Assembly (NCBI RefSeq): GCF_004791025.1
Contig: NZ_SRUO01000002.1
Location: 496,001 to 560,000, forward strand
DNA: 64,000 nucleotides
Reading direction: 5' to 3'
Source: Mesorhizobium sp. M4B.F.Ca.ET.203.01.1.1
GTDB lineage: Bacteria; Pseudomonadota; Alphaproteobacteria; Rhizobiales; Rhizobiaceae
A model generated the notes under the pieces. The model was not told the origin of the DNA. It ran no database searches and worked only from the letters and a program-made list of their open reading frames with translations. The translations under genes were made by a program, and so were the position numbers. Shown here piece by piece: positions 26,434-34,995 of this stretch; position 1 is the first letter of the stretch, and each line of letters opens with the position of its first letter.

Positions 26434-27030
26434 ATGGCAGCCAAGACGATCATCAGCCGGCCCGTTTACGGAACCCTGTCTCCGCAGCCCGGCAAGCACC
26501 ACCTTTTCGTGGCGGATGCCGAAGGCGCGCTCGCGATCATCGACATGGCCGGCAAGGCGCCGGCCGGTTTCTTCGACGGCGCCGAGATCGTCTTCATTGC
26601 GGCTCCAGACGGCAAGCACATCGCCGCTCTCGAAGCGCTGAAGCCGGCACAGCTCCATCTGCCGCCGTCCTTCGCCAGCCTGCTGCCGCGATTGAGGCAG
26701 ACGCTGACCAACGCCCATATGGGCCTGCGCCTCTATCTTAGCGGCACCGAAGGGCTGATCGGCCAGGCCATGCAGGTGGCGCTCGAGGCCGGCATCGACC
26801 ACACCTCCATGCAGACCGAGCATCGCGGCTCGCTGGCGCGCCGCATGCAGTGCGTGCACTGCAAGGGCATCACCGAGAACGTGACGACGCAGCCGGCAAC
26901 CTGCGCGCATTGCGGCCTGCTGCTTCTGGTGCGCGACCACTATTCGCGGCGCCTCGCCGCCTTCCAGGGCGTCTGCATCAATGCCGAGGATCGCTCAGAG
27001 ATTCCTCCGATGGAGGAGGTCTTCCGATGA
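26434..27030 (+). CDS. dmmA: Dimethylamine monooxygenase subunit A
   Basis: Protein of 198 residues, one of three subunits that demethylate dimethylamine to methylamine. The C-terminal third has a rubredoxin-like or zinc-ribbon Cys pair set, CVHCKG and CAHCG, near residues 139 and 156. The middle contains the segment LYLSGTEGLIGQAMQVALEAG, which looks like a ferredoxin-reductase NAD half-fold. It overlaps dmmB by ATGA. The start ATG at 26434 lies after AGGAAG. The assignment rests on its place before dmmB and the heme-dependent N-demethylase gene. Confidence 0.84.
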   Translation: MAAKTIISRPVYGTLSPQPGKHHLFVADAEGALAIIDMAGKAPAGFFDGAEIVFIAAPDGKHIAALEALKPAQLHLPPSFASLLPRLRQTLTNAHMGLRLYLSGTEGLIGQAMQVALEAGIDHTSMQTEHRGSLARRMQCVHCKGITENVTTQPATCAHCGLLLLVRDHYSRRLAAFQGVCINAEDRSEIPPMEEVFR

Positions 27031-27992
27031 GCACCGGCACCACCAAGCTCGACGTCGTCGTCAGCGATGTCGTCCCCGTCAACGACCTGGTCACCCGCTT
27101 CCATTTCCGCCGCCGCGACGGTGAACTCCTGCCGACCTTTTCAGGCGGCGCTCATGTCGTGGTCGAGATGCGCGACGGCGACCGCACCAGGCTCAACCCT
27201 TATTCGCTGATGGGCTCGCCGCTCAATACCAGCGAATACACGATCTCGGTGCGCCGCGACGATGTCGGCCGCGGCGGCTCGCTGTTCATGCACAGGTCGG
27301 TCAAGCCCGGCCTGGAGATGGTGATCAGCTATCCGGTCAACCTGTTCTCGCTCGACCTGAGAGCCAGGAAGCACCTGATGCTGGCCGGCGGCATCGGCAT
27401 CACGCCGTTCATGGCGCAGACCGCGCAACTGGCGGGGTCCGGGGGCAATTTCGAACTGCACTACACCTGCCGCACCGCTTCGCTCGGCACCTATGCCGAT
27501 ATACTGCAGCAGCGCTACGACCGCCGGGTGAAACTCTACCATGACGATCGCGACGAGCGCATCGATCTCGACCGTCTGCTTTCGACGCAGCCGCTCGGCA
27601 CGCATCTCTATGTCTGCGGCCCGGCGGGCATGATCAACTGGGTGCGCGACCGCGCCGCCGCTCTCGGCTGGCCGTCGGAAACGGTGCATTTCGAGCATTT
27701 CGCGGCGCCGCAGCCCGGCGCGCCTTTCGATGTGGCGCTGGCCGTCAGCGGCAAGACGATCCGCGTCGGCTCGCAGCAGAGCCTGCTCGAGGCGATCGAG
27801 GCCGCCGGCGTCGATCCGCCCTATCTCTGCCGCGGCGGCGTCTGCGGCCAGTGCGAGACCAATGTCATCTCTTCCGACGGCAAGTTCATCCACAACGACC
27901 ACTGGCTGAGCGAGGAAGACCATCGCTCCGGCTGCAAGATCATGCCTTGCGTCTCGCGCTTCGAGGGCAAGTCGCTGGTCCTGGAAAGATAG
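27027..27992 (+). CDS. dmmB: Dimethylamine monooxygenase subunit B (flavin/2Fe-2S reductase)
   Basis: Electron-transfer subunit of 321 residues in the phthalate-dioxygenase-reductase family. The N-terminal flavin domain has RLNPYSLMGSP, the NAD domain has LAGGIGITPFMAQ, and the C-terminal plant-type 2Fe-2S domain has the cluster cysteines in PYLCRGGVCGQCETN plus the later CKIMPC. It passes electrons from NADPH to the heme-dependent subunit. The ATG at 27027 overlaps the dmmA stop, so the two are coupled. Confidence 0.9.
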   Translation: MSTGTTKLDVVVSDVVPVNDLVTRFHFRRRDGELLPTFSGGAHVVVEMRDGDRTRLNPYSLMGSPLNTSEYTISVRRDDVGRGGSLFMHRSVKPGLEMVISYPVNLFSLDLRARKHLMLAGGIGITPFMAQTAQLAGSGGNFELHYTCRTASLGTYADILQQRYDRRVKLYHDDRDERIDLDRLLSTQPLGTHLYVCGPAGMINWVRDRAAALGWPSETVHFEHFAAPQPGAPFDVALAVSGKTIRVGSQQSLLEAIEAAGVDPPYLCRGGVCGQCETNVISSDGKFIHNDHWLSEEDHRSGCKIMPCVSRFEGKSLVLER

Positions 27993-28001
27993 GAGGCGAG
28001 C

Positions 28002-29042
28002 TTGGGCATCACCTTTCGCAAGGAAACCTTTCGGGACGACTACACGTTCAGGAACAGCCCGGAGCACATCAGGCGCTTTCCGTTCCCGTTCAACGAAGAC
28101 AGCTACATGTATGCCGTCAACATCGAGCCGCACGTCGTCGGCCCGAAGGGCAGCGTTCTGGAAAACCTGATCGACGTCGATGAGCACTATGTCGCCGAGA
28201 TGCAGGATCGCGCTTTGGTTCTGGCCGAGGATCCGCTGCGCTGCCAGTCGCTGCCGCATATGACGCTGGCCGGCTGGGACCTGCTCGAGCTGCTGATGGA
28301 GCAGCAGGCGCTCGGCTATCCCGAGCATTTCACGCTGACCCGCGACGGTGACCGCTGGCGCTGGATCAACCGGCCGCTCGGCATCGACGACACCTTCACC
28401 TTCGGCGACACCTCGACGCTGCCCTATGGCCCGATGGAATACATCACCCGCCAGAGCCAGGGCGATTTCTGCATCCTCGACCAGCGCGACGGCAATCTGT
28501 GGATGGATGCCGGCATGGTCACCACCCAGGCCGACTGGTCGCTCGATTTCGACATCGGCATGAACTTCTTCGAATGGCACGCGCCGGTGCCGCTGGCGCA
28601 CGAGAAGGGCATCTTCATCCGTGCGCTGAAATTCCTCACCAACATCCAGCAGGGCAAGCCGGCGCGACGGCTCAACTGGACGATGACCATCAATCCGCGC
28701 CTCGACACCAGCCCGGAGAACTACCACAAATGGGGTCCCGACCGGGCGACGGTGACGCCTGAGAATGTCGGCGATAAGGTGCATCTGCGCGTCGAGTTGC
28801 AGAGCTTCTGGCGGCTGCCGCGCTCGAACGGCATCGTCTTCCCGATCCGCTGCTACCTGATCAAGATGGACGAGCTGGTGACGCAGCCCAAATGGGCGCG
28901 TCGCCTGCATCGCGTCATCCGCGACCTGCCCGAGGAGCTTGCCACCTACAAGGGCCTGACCCGCTACCGCCCGACGCTGGTCGAGTGGCTGTCGAAGCTG
29001 GACGATGGCAGCCCGACGAGCCCGGGATTTGGACCGGACTGA
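28002..29042 (+). CDS. dmmC: Dimethylamine monooxygenase subunit C (heme-dependent oxidative N-demethylase, DUF3445)
   Basis: Catalytic subunit of 346 residues. The DUF3445 pattern is clear: PFPFNEDSYMYAVNIEPHV near the start, RCQSLPHMTLAGWDLLELLM, YITRQSQGDFCILDQRDG and FEWHAPVPLAHEKGIFIRALKFL. The protein starts with a TTG codon; a perfect AGGAGG (27991-27996) at 5 bases distance fixes this start, only 9 bases after dmmB. A strong hairpin follows at 29051-29073. Confidence 0.9.
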   Translation: MGITFRKETFRDDYTFRNSPEHIRRFPFPFNEDSYMYAVNIEPHVVGPKGSVLENLIDVDEHYVAEMQDRALVLAEDPLRCQSLPHMTLAGWDLLELLMEQQALGYPEHFTLTRDGDRWRWINRPLGIDDTFTFGDTSTLPYGPMEYITRQSQGDFCILDQRDGNLWMDAGMVTTQADWSLDFDIGMNFFEWHAPVPLAHEKGIFIRALKFLTNIQQGKPARRLNWTMTINPRLDTSPENYHKWGPDRATVTPENVGDKVHLRVELQSFWRLPRSNGIVFPIRCYLIKMDELVTQPKWARRLHRVIRDLPEELATYKGLTRYRPTLVEWLSKLDDGSPTSPGFGPD

Positions 29043-29050
29043 AGCTGTCG

Positions 29051-29073
29051 ATCTCCCCCACGAGGGGGGAGAT
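29051..29073. terminator. Hairpin between convergent dmmC and regulator gene
   Basis: ATCTCCCCC and GGGGGAGAT form a perfect 9-base stem with loop ACGAG. It sits between the dmmC stop and the stop of the convergent XRE-cupin gene and could serve both. The tail after it is not T-rich on either strand. Confidence 0.6.
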
Positions 29074-29080
29074 TGGCCAT

Positions 29081-29803
29081 TCACCCAGCGCTGCTCTGCG
29101 GATAGCAGATGATCGACAGGTACCGCATCGGCAGCCGGGTTAGCTGTTCGGGCCCATGCGGCGCGTCGGCGTCGAAGAACAGGCTGTCGCCGGGCTTCAT
29201 CGGATAGAGGTTGTTGCCGTGCCGGTACACCACCTCGCCCTCCAGCATATAGAGGAATTCCATGCCCGCATGCTGGAAGGTCGGGAACACGTCCGAGTCC
29301 TCGGTCAGCGTGATCAGGTAGGGCTCGACGACGACGCCGCTGGTGTTGGAGCCGATATGGCCGAGCAGATTGTACTGGTGGCCGGCGCGCGTGCCGCGCC
29401 GTTCGACATCGAGGCCTTCGCCGGCCTTGACGAAGACCGCGGCATGCTCTTCCTCGAAGCGGCGGAAGAAGGCGGTGACCGGCACGCCGAGGGCCCTCGA
29501 CAGCGCCTGCAGCGTGGTCAGCGACGGCGAGGTGATGCCGTTCTCGATCTTCGACAGCATGCCAAGCGAAATGTCGGTGGCGACGGCGAGATCGGCGACC
29601 GTGATGCCGAGCTTCTTGCGGAATGCCCGCACCTCGCGCCCGATCGCCACTTCAAGCACCTTCTCGCGCGTGTCGCGAATGGCGTGCGGGTTCTGGGTCA
29701 GCGGCGTGCGGATCGTGCGCCCGTCGGCCGACACGGCCTTCGGCGAAGGCTTGCTCTTGGCGGCGCCGGCGCCGTGCTTGAGATCGGAAGCCTTCTTGGC
29801 CAT
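29081..29803 (-). CDS. XRE-family regulator with C-terminal cupin domain
   Basis: DNA-binding regulator of 240 residues. Residues about 57-110 are a Cro/CI helix-turn-helix (VRAFRKKLGITVADLAVATDISLGMLSKIE), and residues about 165-235 are a cupin that probably senses a small ligand (HAGMEFLYMLEGEVVYRHG, MKPGDSLFFDADAPHGPE). A basic N-terminal extension of about 45 residues is present. It lies in the centre of the island, convergent to dmmC and divergent from tmm. Shared motif copies flank its promoter, which makes it the best candidate to bind that motif. It could be a repressor relieved by an amine; the sign of regulation cannot be read. Confidence 0.9.
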   Translation of the reverse strand: MAKKASDLKHGAGAAKSKPSPKAVSADGRTIRTPLTQNPHAIRDTREKVLEVAIGREVRAFRKKLGITVADLAVATDISLGMLSKIENGITSPSLTTLQALSRALGVPVTAFFRRFEEEHAAVFVKAGEGLDVERRGTRAGHQYNLLGHIGSNTSGVVVEPYLITLTEDSDVFPTFQHAGMEFLYMLEGEVVYRHGNNLYPMKPGDSLFFDADAPHGPEQLTRLPMRYLSIICYPQSSAG

Positions 29804-29829
29804 GTCGCCCCCTGCATTCTACGGAATTA

Positions 29830-29846
29830 TTTCACTCAAGGTGAAC
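29830..29846. promoter_or_regulatory. Shared operator-like motif, site 6 (upstream of XRE-cupin gene)
   Basis: TTTCACTCAAGGTGAAC lies 27 bases before the regulator's start codon and can also be read as TTCAC-N5-GTGAA. The location suggests autoregulation. Confidence 0.6.
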
Positions 29847-30010
29847 ATATTCGTTGCCGGTACACGAGCGCAATCGTCGCAACAAGCCATCCACGGCCGA
29901 TTTCTGCCTTTCCCGCTCACAGCCCGCCGGCGGTTTTTCACCGGAAGTTGCCGACGCGGAACGCGCTTTCGCCAGAAGGACCGTTGACAGCACGAGAGGT
30001 GCGATTACTG

Positions 30011-30028
30011 TTACTGACAGTGAAATTT
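30011..30028. promoter_or_regulatory. Shared operator-like motif, site 7 (upstream of tmm)
   Basis: TTACTGACAGTGAAATTT lies 35 bases before the tmm start. Its right half CTGACA-TGAAATT agrees with the dmmD site, and the left half is degenerate. Confidence 0.5.
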
Positions 30029-30062
30029 GTTTCGCTGGGGAAATGAGAACGGGAGACCCGCC

Positions 30063-31421
30063 ATGAACAGTCGCGTTGCCGTCATCGGAGCCGGGCCGTC
30101 CGGTCTGGCACAGCTTCGAGCCTTCAAGTCAGCCGCCGACAAGGGCGCCGGGATTCCGGAAGTCGTCTGCTTCGAGAAGCAGTCCGACTGGGGCGGGCTG
30201 TGGAACTACACCTGGCGCACCGGCCTCGACGAGCATGGCGACCCGGTGCACGGCTCGATGTACCGCTATCTCTGGTCGAACGGGCCGAAGGAGTGCCTCG
30301 AATTCGCCGACTACACATTCGAGGAACATTTCGGCCGGCCGATCGCCTCCTATCCGCCGCGCGCCGTTTTGTGGGACTACATCAAGGGCCGCGTCGAAAA
30401 ATCAGGCGTGCGCAAATGGGTACGTTTCAACACGCCGGTGCGCATGGTCACCTATTCCGACGCAACGAAGAAATTCACCGTCACCGCGCATGACCGCAGC
30501 AACGACGTCACCTACTCGGAAGAGTTCGACAATGTCGTCGTCGCCTCCGGCCATTTCTCCGTGCCCAACGTGCCGTTCTTCGAGGGCTTCGCCACCTTCA
30601 ACGGCCGCATCCTGCACAGCCACGACTTCCGCGACGCCATGGAATTCAAGGGCAAGGACATATTGATCATCGGCCGTTCCTATTCGGCCGAGGACATCGG
30701 CTCGCAGTGCTACAAATACGGCGCCAAATCGATCACCTCCAGCTACCGCTCGAAGCCGATGGGCTTCAAATGGCCGGAGAACTGGAAGGAGGTGCCGCTG
30801 CTGCAGAAGGTCGTCGGCAAGACGGCGCATTTCAAGGACGGCACCACCAAGGATGTCGATGCCATCATCCTGTGCACCGGCTATTTGCATTCCTTCCCCT
30901 TCCTCACCGACGACCTCAAGCTCAAGACCGCCAACCGCATGTGGCCGCTCGACCTCTACGAGGGCGTGGTGTGGGAAAAGAACCCGAAGCTGTTCTATGT
31001 CGGCATGCAGGACCAGTTCTATACTTTCAACATGTTCGACGCGCAGGCCTGGTATGCGCGCGACGTCATCATGGGCCGCATCAAGCTGCCTTCGGCCGAG
31101 GCAATGGCCGAGCACGGCGCCAAGTGGCGCGCACGCGAGGAGACACTGGAAGACGCCGAGCAGATGATCTGGTTCCAGGGCGACTACACCAAGGAACTGA
31201 TGGACCAGACCGACTATCCGGGCTTCGACGTCGAGGCGGTCAACCACACCTTCATGGAGTGGGAGCATCACAAGGTGGAGGACATCATGGGCTTCCGCGA
31301 CCACGCCTATCGCTCGCTGATGACCGGCACCATGGCGCCGCTGCACCATACGCCCTGGCTGCAGGCGCTGGACGACTCGATGGAGAGCTATCTCGAGGTG
31401 AAGGGCGTCGCGGCGGAGTAA
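30063..31421 (+). CDS. tmm: Trimethylamine monooxygenase (bacterial FMO)
   Basis: FAD- and NADPH-dependent enzyme that oxidises trimethylamine to TMAO, 452 residues. Visible: FAD motif GAGPSG at 9-14, the substrate-side segment [17 protein letters not shown], the FMO identifier F179-x-G-x3-H185-x3-F ([11 protein letters not shown]) and the NADPH motif GRSYSAED at 204-211. The segment [20 protein letters not shown] is characteristic of Tmm as opposed to other FMOs. The ATG at 30063 has GGGAG upstream and starts the usual [11 protein letters not shown]; an in-frame start at 30027 would add 12 residues. It reads away from the XRE-cupin regulator. Confidence 0.93.
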   Translation: MNSRVAVIGAGPSGLAQLRAFKSAADKGAGIPEVVCFEKQSDWGGLWNYTWRTGLDEHGDPVHGSMYRYLWSNGPKECLEFADYTFEEHFGRPIASYPPRAVLWDYIKGRVEKSGVRKWVRFNTPVRMVTYSDATKKFTVTAHDRSNDVTYSEEFDNVVVASGHFSVPNVPFFEGFATFNGRILHSHDFRDAMEFKGKDILIIGRSYSAEDIGSQCYKYGAKSITSSYRSKPMGFKWPENWKEVPLLQKVVGKTAHFKDGTTKDVDAIILCTGYLHSFPFLTDDLKLKTANRMWPLDLYEGVVWEKNPKLFYVGMQDQFYTFNMFDAQAWYARDVIMGRIKLPSAEAMAEHGAKWRAREETLEDAEQMIWFQGDYTKELMDQTDYPGFDVEAVNHTFMEWEHHKVEDIMGFRDHAYRSLMTGTMAPLHHTPWLQALDDSMESYLEVKGVAAE

Positions 31422-31448
31422 CGCTTTCGCGACCAGGCGCGCTTGCCG

Positions 31449-31826
31449 TCAGGCCGGCACGGCGACCCAGCCGTGCCGGCGCTTGTCGAAAACCGATCGA
31501 GTCGGCGCCGGAAAGGATGGGTCGGCGAAACAGCCGACGGCAACGGCGACCGCGGCCGGCCGTCGCGACGGATACCAGAACACCGTCGAACCGCAGCTTC
31601 CGCAGAAGTGAAAGGCGATCGAAAATCCGCTATCGGAATTGCGCTCGAATGTCCGCGACAATCCGGTGACATCGGTCGCGGCGGCATCGAAGAAGGCCGC
31701 GATCCCGAACGGGCTGCCGGTCCGCCGCTGACAGTCCAGGCAATGGCAAAGCGAAACGATGTCGGGTTCCTGCGGGCAGCGGATCTGCAATTGGCCGCAG
31801 GCGCAGCTGGCCGTCCGGCTGGTCAT
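31449..31826 (-). CDS. GFA/CENP-V family zinc protein (formaldehyde-glutathione adduct type)
   Basis: Protein of 125 residues with the complete Cys pattern of the GFA family: CACGQLQIRC near the start, CHCLDCQRRTG, and CGSCGSTVFW. Members bind zinc; some help glutathione react with formaldehyde, and many have no known reaction. It follows tmoW by 38 bases on the same strand with AGGAGA before its ATG, so it is the last gene of tmoXVW. As Tdm and Dmm release formaldehyde, a protective role is attractive but inferred. Its 3' end overlaps a hairpin at 31453-31480. Confidence 0.87.
   Translation of the reverse strand: MTSRTASCACGQLQIRCPQEPDIVSLCHCLDCQRRTGSPFGIAAFFDAAATDVTGLSRTFERNSDSGFSIAFHFCGSCGSTVFWYPSRRPAAVAVAVGCFADPSFPAPTRSVFDKRRHGWVAVPA
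31453..31480. terminator. Hairpin at the end of the GFA gene, convergent to tmm
   Basis: GCCGGCACGGC and its exact complement form an 11-base stem with loop GACCCA, partly inside the last codons of the GFA gene and 31 bases past the tmm stop. It may end transcripts from both sides. No T tract is present. Confidence 0.45.
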
Positions 31827-31864
31827 GGTCCTGTCTCCTTTGGGTGGTTTCGGCGCTTGGGGCT

Positions 31865-33844
31865 TTACCCGAGCCTCGCCCTGGCTTTCGCTGTCCAGGC
31901 ATTGAACAGCCGGTCGGCGACGATGCCGATGAAGGCGATGGCCAGCCCCGCGACGATGCCGCGGCCGGAATCGGCCTTGGACAGCGCGATGAACACTTCC
32001 TGGCCGAGATCGCGGGTACCGACCATGGCGCAGATGATGATCATCGCCAAGGCCATCAGGATCGTCTGGTTGACGCCGAGCATGATCTCGGGCAGCGCCA
32101 GCGGCAGCTGCACGCGGAAGAAGGTCTGGCGCGGCGTGCAGCCCGAAACCTTCGCCGCCTCGATCAGCGCCGGCGGCACCTGGCGGATGCCGTGATTGGT
32201 GTAGCGGATCGCCGGCACCACCGCGAAGGCGATCGTCGCGATCATCGCGGTGACGTCGCCGACGCGGAACAGCATCACCACCGGGATGATGAAGCAGAAG
32301 GACGGCAGCACCTGCAGCGTGTCGATGATCGGCGTGACGATCTTCTCGAAGCGGTCGCTGCGCGAGGCGGCAAAGCCGATCGGAATGCCGATCAGGCATG
32401 AGATGAAGGCCGAGATGCCGCAGAGATAGACCGTCGCCATGGTCTTTTCCCACAAGCCCGTCACCGCGCAGAAGGCGGTCAGTGCCGCGACCAGCGCGGC
32501 AAGCCGCGCGCCGCCGAGCTGGTAGCCGGCAAGGCCGAGCAGGAACACGGCGCCGAGCCACGGGAAGCCCTCGCAGAAGGCGCGCACCGGATTGAGCACG
32601 TTGAGGATCAGCGCCACGCGGAAGGCCTCGATGATGTCGAAGAAATTGATCGTCACCCAGTTCACAGCCGCCTTCCACAAAGGCGCCGTGGTCAGCGTCA
32701 TCGCTTTCGGCACCGCCGCGAAGCCGGGCACGAACAGGCTGAGCAGCGTGGTGACGACAAGGACGGCGACAGCCAGTGTCAGGTTGGGATAGCGCCGCCA
32801 GAAATGGAGGCCCGCCGCCCGATGCGTCTGGCCCATCGCGTGGTTGTGGGCGATCGCCTGGCTCAGCCGGTCGAGCGCGATGGCCAAGGCGACGATGGCG
32901 AGGCCGGCCTCCATCGCTTCGCCGACCTTCAGCGCCCTGAGCGCCAGGAGCACGTCATAGCCGAGGCCGCCGGCGCCGATCATCGAGGCGATGATCACCA
33001 TGTTCAGCGCCAGCATGATGACCTGGTTGACGCCGACCATCAGCGTCGGCCGCGCCGAGGGCAAAAGCACACGCCACAGTTTCTGCCTGGCCGTGCAGCC
33101 GGCCATCTCGCTGAACTCGTCGATCTCGGACGGCACCCGCTGCAGGCCGAGCATCGTCGCCCTGACCATCGGCGGCGTGGCGAAGATGGCGGTGGCGATC
33201 ATCGCCGACACCGGGCTGTTGCCGAACAGGAGCAGCATCGGGATCAGATAGGCGAAGGTCGGGATGGTCTGCATCAGATCGAGCGCAGGGGAGACGATGA
33301 GCCTTTCGGCCCATGGCTTGCGCCAGCCCCAGATGCCGACGAACAGGCCGGTGACGATGCAGAACGGCACCGCGATCGAGATCAGCGCCAGCGTCAGCAT
33401 GGCGCTGGTCCATTGCCCGAACAGCGCGACATAGGCAAAGCAGCCGCCGACCAGCACACCCAACTTCCAGCCGCCGGCGGCGCGGCCGGCGAGGAACGCC
33501 GCAACGCAGACGCCGAGCCAGGACAGGCGCGGCAGCGTGAAGGCATCCGCGCCATGGCCGACCTTGAAGTTCTTGGCCAGAAGATCGAGCGCGAAGTCGA
33601 GCGGCACGCCAAGCACCGCCGTGATCGAGCGGGTCAGCCAGGAGAAGTTCGTCTTTATCCACTTCATCAGCCCGCCTATCCAGTCGGCGACCGGAATGAC
33701 GGCGTCGGCCGGATAATTGACCGCCCAGGGCACTTTGTCCTCGAGCAGGAACACGACCAGCACTGCGGCAAGCGCCAGCGCCCAGATCGCCAGCCAGCGC
33801 TGGACCGGCGGTCTGGCTTCGCTGGCGCTCGCCGTTACCGTCAT
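31865..33844 (-). CDS. tmoW: TMAO ABC transporter, fused double permease
   Basis: Inner-membrane subunit of 659 residues made of two ProW-type permease halves in one chain. The first EAA-like loop is ATMLGLQRVPSEIDEFSEMAGCTARQKLWRVLLP, the second is GIRQVPPALIEAAKVSGCTPRQTFFRVQLPLALPEIMLG. About 12 hydrophobic segments are seen. The start ATG at 33844 overlaps the tmoV stop by 4 bases; longer frames lie inside tmoV. Relatives transport betaine, choline or proline betaine; the placement beside tmm and tdm favours TMAO. Confidence 0.85.
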   Translation of the reverse strand: MTVTASASEARPPVQRWLAIWALALAAVLVVFLLEDKVPWAVNYPADAVIPVADWIGGLMKWIKTNFSWLTRSITAVLGVPLDFALDLLAKNFKVGHGADAFTLPRLSWLGVCVAAFLAGRAAGGWKLGVLVGGCFAYVALFGQWTSAMLTLALISIAVPFCIVTGLFVGIWGWRKPWAERLIVSPALDLMQTIPTFAYLIPMLLLFGNSPVSAMIATAIFATPPMVRATMLGLQRVPSEIDEFSEMAGCTARQKLWRVLLPSARPTLMVGVNQVIMLALNMVIIASMIGAGGLGYDVLLALRALKVGEAMEAGLAIVALAIALDRLSQAIAHNHAMGQTHRAAGLHFWRRYPNLTLAVAVLVVTTLLSLFVPGFAAVPKAMTLTTAPLWKAAVNWVTINFFDIIEAFRVALILNVLNPVRAFCEGFPWLGAVFLLGLAGYQLGGARLAALVAALTAFCAVTGLWEKTMATVYLCGISAFISCLIGIPIGFAASRSDRFEKIVTPIIDTLQVLPSFCFIIPVVMLFRVGDVTAMIATIAFAVVPAIRYTNHGIRQVPPALIEAAKVSGCTPRQTFFRVQLPLALPEIMLGVNQTILMALAMIIICAMVGTRDLGQEVFIALSKADSGRGIVAGLAIAFIGIVADRLFNAWTAKARARLG

Positions 33845-34920
33845 GCGCCGGCTCCGCTGCGCTCGATGCCGGCGAGCAGGTCGATCACCGCTTGCGGCGT
33901 CACTTCGCCGATCGGCTTGCCGCTGCCGTTGACGACGGCGAACGGCTTGCCGGCGGCGACGATACCGGCCGAGAAGCTGGCGATCTTCGCCTCCGGCGAG
34001 ACCGTGCCGCCATGCTCGGCGCCGCCGCAAGCGCGCATCAGGCTCCTCGCCGAGATCACCTTGGCGCGGTCGACGTCGCGGGTGAACTCGGCGACATAGT
34101 CGGTCGCCGGATTGACCACCAGTTCTTCCGGTGTGCCGGTCTGGATGACCTCGCCATCCTTCATGATGGCGATGCGGTCGGCGAGCCGGATCGCCTCGTC
34201 GAAATCATGGGTGATGAAGACGATGGTCTTGTGCAGCATTGTCTGCAGCCGCATCAATTCGTCCTGCATCTCGCGGCGGATCAGCGGATCGAGCGCCGAG
34301 AACGGCTCGTCGAGGAACCAGATCTCCGGCTTGGTGGCGAGGCTGCGCGCGATGCCGACGCGCTGCTGCTGGCCGCCGGAAAGTTCGCGCGGATAGAAAT
34401 GCTCGCGCCCGCGCAGGCCGACGAGATCGATCACCTCGCGGGCGCGGGCCTCTCGCGTCGCCCGGTCCTGTCCCTGGATGCTCAAGGGAAAGGCGATATT
34501 GTCGAGCACGTTGAGATGCGGCAGCAGCGCGAAATTCTGGAACACCATGCCCATGCGGTGGCGTCTGAGCTCGATCAGCGCCGCATCGGAAATCTTGAGC
34601 AGGTCCTTGCCTTCGAATTCGACCTTGCCATGGCTCGGCTCGACCAGCCGCGACATGCAGCGCACCAGCGTCGACTTGCCTGAGCCGGACAGCCCCATGA
34701 TGATGAAGATCTCGCCCTGGCGGATCTCGAGGTCGACGGCGCGTACCGCGCCGACCAGTCCCGCCGCCGCGATGTCGGCGGGGCTCGCCTTGCCGGCGCG
34801 CTCGCGGATGAAGCTCGCGGCATTGGCGCCGAACAGCTTCCAGACATTGCGGCAGGCAAGCTTTATCGGGCGCGCATCCCTGGGCGCGCCGGCGGCCTGC
34901 GGTTCAGTCGCGTCGCTCAT
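33841..34920 (-). CDS. tmoV: TMAO ABC transporter, ATP-binding subunit
   Basis: ProV-type ATPase of 359 residues with Walker A GLSGSGKST, signature LSGGQQQR, Walker B IWFLDEPF and H-loop FITHDFDEA. The N-terminal extension before Walker A (NVWKLFGANAASFIRE) is that of the betaine/proline family. The C-terminal 70 residues form a shortened regulatory tail (ISARSLMRACGG onwards) instead of two clear CBS domains. It lies 75 bases after tmoX, separated by a hairpin, and is coupled to tmoW. Confidence 0.87.
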   Translation of the reverse strand: MSDATEPQAAGAPRDARPIKLACRNVWKLFGANAASFIRERAGKASPADIAAAGLVGAVRAVDLEIRQGEIFIIMGLSGSGKSTLVRCMSRLVEPSHGKVEFEGKDLLKISDAALIELRRHRMGMVFQNFALLPHLNVLDNIAFPLSIQGQDRATREARAREVIDLVGLRGREHFYPRELSGGQQQRVGIARSLATKPEIWFLDEPFSALDPLIRREMQDELMRLQTMLHKTIVFITHDFDEAIRLADRIAIMKDGEVIQTGTPEELVVNPATDYVAEFTRDVDRAKVISARSLMRACGGAEHGGTVSPEAKIASFSAGIVAAGKPFAVVNGSGKPIGEVTPQAVIDLLAGIERSGAGA

Positions 34921-34947
34921 GCATTCGTCCTTCTGGAACGGGCAGTA

Positions 34948-34975
34948 GAGACCCGGCCATGCCCGGCCGGGTCTC
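34948..34975 (-). terminator. Intercistronic hairpin between tmoX and tmoV
   Basis: GAGACCCGGCC and GGCCGGGTCTC form a perfect 11-base stem around loop ATGCCC. Without a T tract it is better seen as an mRNA stabiliser or partial attenuator that lets the binding protein be made in excess over the membrane complex. Confidence 0.6.
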
Positions 34976-34995
34976 GCAATTTCCAGTCGGAATGG

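Noticed and set aside
27141..29084. Minus-strand frame of 647 codons opposite dmmB and dmmC
   Set aside because: Antisense to two genes with intact motifs; composition of a shadow frame.
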